Source of the DNA: Phycisphaerales bacterium
GTDB taxonomy: Bacteria; Planctomycetota; Phycisphaerae; Phycisphaerales; UBA1924
Direction: 5' to 3'
Length of the DNA: 10,399 nt
Assembly (NCBI GenBank): GCA_020054055.1
Contig: JAGVLZ010000263.1
Coordinates: 1 to 10,399 of the forward strand
A program made the translations under genes and the position numbers. Positions within the stretch are counted from its first letter, which is position 1; each line of letters opens with the position of its first letter. Of the stretch, positions 6,061 to 10,399 are shown one piece after another. The notes below the pieces were generated by a model that had not been told where the DNA came from, made no database searches, and was given only the letters and a program-made list of their open reading frames with translations.

Positions 6061-7326
6061 GTGAAAGCACACTTGAAACGCTCCGGCCGAACCTTTCTCA
6101 TCCTCTCGCAGGTCTACCCTCCCGACCCGGCGAGCGTGGGCCAGCACATGCACGACGCCGCCACGGAACTGGCCGAGCGCGGCTGGCGCGTCAAGGTCGT
6201 CACCTCCGACCGCGGCTACGACGACCCCACGATCAAGTATGAACGCTTCGAGGTGCGCGACGGCGTGGAGGTCTGCCGCCGCCCGTGGTCGTCGTTCGGG
6301 AAGAAGAGCATCCCGATCCGCGCGCTGGCGATGGGCATCTTCATGCTGCACTGCCTGTGGGCGGGGCTGACGACGCGGAGACTGGCCGCGATCCTTGTCA
6401 GCACGTCGCCCCCGATGTGCGGGTTCGCGGCCGCCGTGGCCCATTCGATCCGCCGCGTGCCGTTGAAGTATTGGGTGATGGACCTGAACCCGGACCAGAT
6501 GATCGAACTGGGGAAGATGCGGGCGGATTCATTCGCGGCGAAGGTGCTCAACGCGCTGCAGCGCTTCGTGCTCGCGCGATCGGACCATGTGATCCCGCTC
6601 GACCGTTTCATGGCCGACCGGCTGCTGAAGAAGTTGTCCCCGGCGAAGCAGGCGAAGTTGAAGGAGCGGATGACGATCATGCCCCCCTGGCCCCACGAGG
6701 ACACGCTGGATGTCGTGCCGCACGAGGCCAATCCGTTCCGCCAGACGCACAATCTGAACGGTCACTTTGTTTTCATGTACTCGGGGAATCACGGGTACTC
6801 GACGCCGGTGACGACGCTGGTGCAGGCCGCATTGAAGATGGACAAGAACCCGGAGGACAAGGACATCCTCTTCATGTTCATCGGCGGCGGCGTCGGCAAG
6901 AAGGACGTGGACAACGCCATCAAGGAACACAACCCCGCGAACCTGCGCTCGCTGCCGTATCAGCCCTTCAAGGACCTGCGGTACTCGCTGAGCGCGGCGG
7001 ATGTGCACCTCGTGACGGTCGGCAACGACGTGGTGGGCGTGGTACACCCGTGCAAGATCTACGGCGCGATGGCGGTCAGCAGGCCGATCCTGCTCGTCGC
7101 GCCGGACCCCTGCCACGCGAGCGACATCGTCCGCGACAACAACGCCGGGTGGCACATCAGCCACGGCGATGTTGACGGCGCGGTGAAAACCATCCGCACG
7201 ATCGCGAGGATGAAGCGCGAGGAACTCGGCGCGATGGGCGGCCGGGCCAAGGACTACATCGACCGGGACATGAGCAAGGAGGCGCTGTGCGCGAGGTTCT
7301 GCGACCTGATGGAAAAAGGCCTGTAG
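6061..7326 (+). CDS. glycosyltransferase family 4, WbuB-like
   Basis: This 421-residue GT-B protein has the WbuB-like layout, a group that transfers amino sugars or deoxysugars to lipid-linked O-antigen and capsule intermediates. The N-terminal domain opens with FLILSQVYPPDPASVGQHMH (residues 12-31) and LAERGWRVKVVTSD (37-50). Then come ILVSTSPPMCG (111-121) and WVMDLNPDQMIELG (138-151), the version of D-x-W-P-x-G-like motif seen in this group. The donor domain has MYSGNHGYSTPV (239-250), FMFIGGG (271-277), SLPYQPF (297-303), and HPCKIYGAMAVSRPIL (329-344), the nucleotide-sugar binding block. The start is GTG at 6061; it gives the expected N-terminus, with only a weak GAGA upstream. It lies after a terminator, so it is probably the first gene of a new transcript. 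Substrate is unknown, though the neighbouring epimerase makes an L-hexose donor plausible. Confidence 0.9.
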   Translation: MKAHLKRSGRTFLILSQVYPPDPASVGQHMHDAATELAERGWRVKVVTSDRGYDDPTIKYERFEVRDGVEVCRRPWSSFGKKSIPIRALAMGIFMLHCLWAGLTTRRLAAILVSTSPPMCGFAAAVAHSIRRVPLKYWVMDLNPDQMIELGKMRADSFAAKVLNALQRFVLARSDHVIPLDRFMADRLLKKLSPAKQAKLKERMTIMPPWPHEDTLDVVPHEANPFRQTHNLNGHFVFMYSGNHGYSTPVTTLVQAALKMDKNPEDKDILFMFIGGGVGKKDVDNAIKEHNPANLRSLPYQPFKDLRYSLSAADVHLVTVGNDVVGVVHPCKIYGAMAVSRPILLVAPDPCHASDIVRDNNAGWHISHGDVDGAVKTIRTIARMKREELGAMGGRAKDYIDRDMSKEALCARFCDLMEKGL

Positions 7327-7513
7327 GCTCACGCGGAGGCGCGAAGCACGCAAAGGCCAACAGAAATACATTGGCACAGATGACACAGATAGGAACAGAT
7401 ACAAAGCCTGATTCAGTCTTGTTCATCCTTTGTCTTCATCTCTTTTCTTCATCTGTGTCATCTGTGCCCCCGCCTTCCGCCTTTCTTTGCGGTCTTTGCG
7501 CCTCTGCGTGAGC
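7327..7513. repeat. nested long inverted repeat (hairpin element, copy 1)
   Basis: The outer arms (7327-7357 and 7479-7513) are imperfect inverted copies starting GCTCACGCGGAGGCGCGAAG and ending TTTGCGCCTCTGCGTGAGC. Inside lies a perfect 18-bp inverted repeat: GGCACAGATGACACAGAT (7373-7390) and ATCTGTGTCATCTGTGCC (7451-7468). Further in, ACAAAG (7401-7406) pairs with CTTTGT (7428-7433). The left arm abuts the TAG of the glycosyltransferase directly, and the right arm ends 22 bases before the next ATG. It has no coding sequence or T-run. The structure looks like a short nonautonomous mobile element or a nested pair of two different repeats. Confidence 0.9.
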
Positions 7514-7535
7514 ACAGACCCGAACGGACTCGACC

Positions 7536-8345
7536 ATGCCGCTGACCAAGTACGTCTTCATCCAGGACGAAGGCCGCTACCTGACGAAGGTGCTGGACAA
7601 GTACCTGCGCGAGTTCGCTGACTCCACGGCGGGGATCAACCTCCAGCCGATCACGCAGGCGAGGAAGTCCTTCACGCAGACGCTCATGGAGTTCTACCGG
7701 CTCTACGGCCCCGTCTACTTCTTCAAGAAATGCTGGGAGCAGGGGTCGGCGAAGACCCTCGGCAAGGTCGTCAACGGCGTGCTCGGCTCGACGAAGCGCT
7801 GCTACTCCATCCGCGCCGTCGCGAAGAAATACGGCGTGCCGGTCGATGGGCCGTGCGATGTGAACTCCGAGGCGTTCCTCAAACACCTCCGCGACAAGGG
7901 GGTCTCGTTCATCGTCTCGATCAGCGGCACTCAGATGTACCGCAAGGCGCTGCGCGAGCAGACCACCCACGGCATCGTCAACTGCCACGGCGCGCTCCTC
8001 CCGAAATATCGCGGCCTGATGCCCTCCTTCTGGACGCTCGCCAACGGCGAAAAGGAGGGAGGCGTCTCCGTCCACCTCGTCGACGCCAAACTCGACAACG
8101 GGCCGATCGTGGTGCAGAAGCGATACAGGATCTGGCCGCACGACACGCTGGAGGATGTGATGGCCCGCTCCAAGGACCTCGCCGCGGAGTGCATCATCGA
8201 GTGCGTGCGGAAAGTTGAGGCCGCGGCCGCTCGTGGAATACCCGTCGAAACAACCCCGAACGATGCGAGTCGGTTGACGCACTTTTCAATGCCGACGGCG
8301 GACGATGTACGACGATTCCGATCAAACGGGCACCGATTCTTCTAG
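7536..8345 (+). CDS. formyltransferase-like enzyme, probably sugar N-formyltransferase
   Basis: This 269-residue protein has the formyl transferase fold shared by Fmt, PurN and nucleotide-sugar N-formyltransferases, which move a formyl group from N10-formyl-tetrahydrofolate to an amine. The catalytic block is GIVNCHGALLPKYRGLMPSF (146-165) with N149 and H151, followed by NGEKEGGVSVHLVDAKLDNG (170-189) with D187. The H-to-D distance is 36 residues, as between H108 and D144 of E. coli Fmt, so the N-H-D triad is complete. The first 100 residues contain RLYGPVYFFKK and CYSIRAVAKKYGVPV, a divergent N-terminal half unlike housekeeping Fmt; the C-terminal Fmt domain is absent. Lying among glycosyltransferases and next to a deacetylase, it most likely formylates an amino sugar (inference). 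There is no Shine-Dalgarno sequence upstream of the ATG. It is flanked on both sides by related hairpin repeats. Confidence 0.88.
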   Translation: MPLTKYVFIQDEGRYLTKVLDKYLREFADSTAGINLQPITQARKSFTQTLMEFYRLYGPVYFFKKCWEQGSAKTLGKVVNGVLGSTKRCYSIRAVAKKYGVPVDGPCDVNSEAFLKHLRDKGVSFIVSISGTQMYRKALREQTTHGIVNCHGALLPKYRGLMPSFWTLANGEKEGGVSVHLVDAKLDNGPIVVQKRYRIWPHDTLEDVMARSKDLAAECIIECVRKVEAAAARGIPVETTPNDASRLTHFSMPTADDVRRFRSNGHRFF

Positions 8346-8364
8346 ACCATCCCGAGGAAGAGTT

Positions 8365-8446
8365 GCCACAGATGACCCAGATAGCCCCAGATATGAAGAG
8401 ACCACTGTCTGATCTCTCATCCGGGTTCATCTGGGACATCTGTGGC
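8365..8446. repeat. inverted repeat hairpin element, copy 2
   Basis: GCCACAGATGACCCAGAT (8365-8382) and ATCTGGGACATCTGTGGC (8429-8446) are inverted copies matching at 17 of 18 positions. The left 34 bases match 27 of 34 with 7373-7406 of the element upstream of the formyltransferase, including the shared CAGATAG and downstream CAGAT. It has no outer GCTCACGC arms and no T-run. It fills most of the 140-base gap between the formyltransferase and deacetylase genes. Confidence 0.88.
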
Positions 8447-8485
8447 GTCTTTCCTCTCCGGTGTCCGCGCTGAACTCCTGACCCG

Positions 8486-9376
8486 ATGACATCGACCCGC
8501 AACATCCTCCACGCCCTCTCCTTCGATATCGAAGACTGGTTTCATATTGTCGAGGTGAAGGCCGTCGAAGACCCATCGCTCTGGCCAAAGTTGTCCGCCC
8601 AATCCTCCCTCGTCGAGCGCTACACCGACCTCATCCTCCGACTCTGCGACGACGCAAACGTCCGCGCGACCTTTTTCATCCTCGGCTGGATCGCCGAGCG
8701 TCACCCCGCGCTCGTGCAGCGCATCGCGAGCGCGGGTCACGAGATCGGCACGCACTCCTTCTGGCACCGGCGCGTGTACGACCTGACCCCAGAGGTGTTC
8801 GCCAAGGACATCGCCGATTCCATCGCCGCGATCCGTGCCGCCGCGCCGAGCGCGGACATCAAGGGCTTCCGCGCCCCCTCCTTCTCGATCACGCAGGGAG
8901 CGGAGTGGGCCTTTGATGTGCTCCTCGATCAGGGGCTCACCTACGACGCCTCGCTCTTCCCCGCGGCCCGCGGCCACGGCGGGTACGCCTGCACACCCGG
9001 CCCGCACGTCATCACCACGCCGCGCGGGCGCACGATTCCCGAACTCCCGATGTCGATCGCTCGCTTCGGCCCGAAGAAACTCTGCTACTGCGGCGGCGGG
9101 TACATGCGATTGCTCCCCTCTTCCATGATTCACTACGGGCTGCGCCAGGAGGCCGCCGCGGGACGCGCCACCGTTGTCTACCTCCATCCGCGCGACTTCG
9201 CCCCCGATTGTCCGAAGGTCACGATGCCGCCCCACCGCTTCTTCAAGTGCTATTTCAACACGCGCGGCACGGAGGCGAAACTGCGCCGCCTGCTCGAGTA
9301 CGCGAGGTTCGGCACCTGCCGGGAGGTTCTCGCGGCGGCGGAATCGTCGAACGGAACCAATCCCCCGTCCGTATGA
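8486..9376 (+). CDS. polysaccharide deacetylase, NodB fold with DUF3473 (XrtA/PEP-CTERM locus type)
   Basis: This 296-residue protein has the NodB carbohydrate esterase 4 domain that removes N- or O-acetyl groups from polysaccharides through a bound metal. Motif 1 is LSFDIEDWFH (11-20), in the D-x-E-D-W/Y-F form typical of the exosortase-associated group in place of TFDDG. Motif 2 is GHEIGTHSFWHRRV (84-97) with H90 and H94 as metal ligands. Motif 3 is GFRAPSFSI (127-135). A later block, CGGGYMRLLP (202-211), with VYLHPRDF (231-238, H234) and YFNTRGTEAKLRRLL (256-270), corresponds to the DUF3473 C-terminal part. There is no signal peptide, so it probably acts in the cytoplasm or on lipid-linked intermediates. 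The ATG at 8486 has no clear ribosome binding site. The stop TGA overlaps an ATG by one base (9376), which may couple it to the next gene. Confidence 0.92.
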   Translation: MTSTRNILHALSFDIEDWFHIVEVKAVEDPSLWPKLSAQSSLVERYTDLILRLCDDANVRATFFILGWIAERHPALVQRIASAGHEIGTHSFWHRRVYDLTPEVFAKDIADSIAAIRAAAPSADIKGFRAPSFSITQGAEWAFDVLLDQGLTYDASLFPAARGHGGYACTPGPHVITTPRGRTIPELPMSIARFGPKKLCYCGGGYMRLLPSSMIHYGLRQEAAAGRATVVYLHPRDFAPDCPKVTMPPHRFFKCYFNTRGTEAKLRRLLEYARFGTCREVLAAAESSNGTNPPSV

Positions 9377-9377
9377 T
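9372..9377 (+). promoter_or_regulatory. promoter-like hexamer TATGAT at the deacetylase stop
   Basis: TATGAT overlaps the deacetylase stop codon, 40 bases before the favoured start of the next gene. It shares the context GTATGATG with the hexamer at 1982. No -35 is visible. The same bases also form a TGATG stop/start overlap, so the resemblance may be accidental. Confidence 0.2.
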
Positions 9378-9417
9378 GCCGATAGAAACCGATCCAACCG
9401 GCCGCCGCACACCACCG

Positions 9418-10399
9418 ATGACGACCGCCCAGACCAACCCCCGACCCTACGTTGATTCGCCGGACGCCGAAGGTTCGCCCGCGCCGACCCGCCGTCGCAC
9501 CGCGAACATCCAGGTGATGATCCCGACGTTCAACGAGGAGATCAATCTGCCGCACGCGCTCCGCAGCATCGCGGACTGGGCCGACCGCATCTTCGTCGTC
9601 GATTCGGAATCCACCGATCGCACGCGTGAGATCGCGAAGGAGATGGGGGCCGAGGTCGTCATCCAGAAGTGGCTCGGCTACGCGAAGCAGAAGAACTGGG
9701 CCCTCGACAACCTGCCGATGGACTCCGACTGGGTCTTCATCCTCGACGCCGACGAGGCGATCACCCCCGAACTGCGCGACGAGATGCTCGCGATCGCCGC
9801 GAAGCCCGCGGCCTCGATCCCCGAGGCGGGGTTCTATGTGAACCGCCTCACCAAGTTCATGGGATCGCCGATCCGCCACGCGGGATTCTTCCCGAGTTAC
9901 AACCTCCGGCTCTTCAAGCGTGGCCGGGCGCGATACGAGCAGCGCGATGTCCACGAGCACATGCTCGTCGACGGCCAAACGGCACGCCTGAGGCAGTACA
10001 TGCTCCACGAGGACCGGCGCGGCCTCGAGCACTTCATCGCCAAGCACAACCGCTACTCCACCCTCGAATCGCGCGAACTCGTCCGCGATCAGAAGCGGGA
10101 GCGGGGCGAGGTCGCCGAGCGCCTGGAGCGCGGCATCGCCATCCGACGCTGGTTGAAGCGGAATGTCCTGCCGCGCCTGCCCCTCTCCGGCCTGTGGCGG
10201 TTTCTCTACATGTATTTCTTCCGCCTCGGCATCCTCGACGGGGCGGCGGGGCTGCGCTTCTGCCTGCTCCTGTCGACCTACGACTTCTTCATCTCGCTCA
10301 AACTGACCGAACTGCGCCTCGCCGGCGTCGATTCGAACCCGAAGGTGCTCGAAGCGCCCGTCCCCTTCGGCCTCGCGGTCCGCGAGGGGAACGTCAACT
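9418..10399 (+). CDS. glycosyltransferase family 2, WaaE/KdtX-like (3' end outside window)
   Basis: At least 327 residues are encoded without a stop before the edge. The GT-A core begins at IQVMIPTFNEEINLPHALRS (31-50), then WADRIFVVDSESTDRTREIA (54-73), KQKNWALDNLP (90-100), and WVFILDADEAITPEL (105-119) with the metal-binding D110-x-D112. GFYVNRL, IRHAGFFPSYNLRLFKRG (152-169), RDVHEHMLVDG (176-186) and LEHFIAKHNRYSTLESRE (203-220) follow the pattern of the lipopolysaccharide core beta-glucosyltransferase WaaE. RFLYMYFFRLGILDGAAGLR (261-280) is the membrane-associated C-terminal motif of this group. The start is uncertain: an ATG at 9376 overlaps the upstream stop by one base (TGATG) and adds 14 residues, but those codons have weak G/C bias at third positions. 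The 30 residues before the core are probably disordered. The sugar donor is unknown. Confidence 0.92.
   Translation, partial: MTTAQTNPRPYVDSPDAEGSPAPTRRRTANIQVMIPTFNEEINLPHALRSIADWADRIFVVDSESTDRTREIAKEMGAEVVIQKWLGYAKQKNWALDNLPMDSDWVFILDADEAITPELRDEMLAIAAKPAASIPEAGFYVNRLTKFMGSPIRHAGFFPSYNLRLFKRGRARYEQRDVHEHMLVDGQTARLRQYMLHEDRRGLEHFIAKHNRYSTLESRELVRDQKRERGEVAERLERGIAIRRWLKRNVLPRLPLSGLWRFLYMYFFRLGILDGAAGLRFCLLLSTYDFFISLKLTELRLAGVDSNPKVLEAPVPFGLAVREGNVN

Noticed and set aside
7327..8446. Hairpins as integron attC sites with cassette genes
   Set aside because: The arms do not show the GTTRRRY-type core sites or the bulged attC layout, and no integrase is visible.
7373..8446. CACAGAT-type repeats as a CRISPR array
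   Set aside because: Copies are inverted within each element and separated by a gene; there are no regularly spaced direct repeats.

Overview
The window is about 10.4 kb of GC-rich DNA (over 60% GC by eye, with strong G/C preference at third codon positions). It comes from a bacterial locus for making and modifying a surface polysaccharide. Three things suggest a Planctomycetes-like bacterium, possibly Phycisphaerae: most genes lack a Shine-Dalgarno sequence, promoter-like TATACT/TATGAT hexamers sit very close to start codons, and the gaps carry long hairpin repeats of the CACAGATGACACAGAT and AGTGGCACGGG types. This assignment is an impression and not a proof; there is no rRNA or phylogenetic marker in the window.

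Layout. Positions 1-75 may hold the last codons of an upstream gene. Three + strand genes follow: an FkbM-like methyltransferase (111-920), a family 4 glycosyltransferase (922-1950, one base after the previous stop) and a class I SAM methyltransferase (about 2006-2791). A complex palindrome (2810-2891) separates these from a convergent Wzx-type flippase on the - strand (2915-4540). A 390-base divergent gap (4541-4930) holds no gene I can support. Then come a GDP-mannose 3,5-epimerase (4931-5926), a short palindrome plus an intrinsic terminator, a WbuB-like family 4 glycosyltransferase (6061-7326), a 187-base nested inverted repeat, a formyltransferase (7536-8345), a second inverted repeat of the same family, a DUF3473-type polysaccharide deacetylase (8486-9376) and a family 2 glycosyltransferase that runs off the right edge (9418 onward).

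How the genes fit together. The epimerase would supply GDP-L-galactose and/or GDP-L-gulose. Three glycosyltransferases would assemble a repeat unit on a membrane lipid, and the flippase would export it. The formyltransferase, deacetylase and two methyltransferases would decorate the sugars. The deacetylase is of the type found in exosortase (XrtA/PEP-CTERM) exopolysaccharide loci. No polymerase, chain-length regulator, initiating phosphoglycosyltransferase or exosortase is visible, so the locus probably extends beyond the window.

The most notable points are an epimerase with the complete catalytic set of the plant vitamin C pathway enzyme, a neighbouring formyltransferase and deacetylase that could together exchange N-acetyl for N-formyl groups, and at least two families of palindromic repeats occupying nearly every gap over 100 bases.
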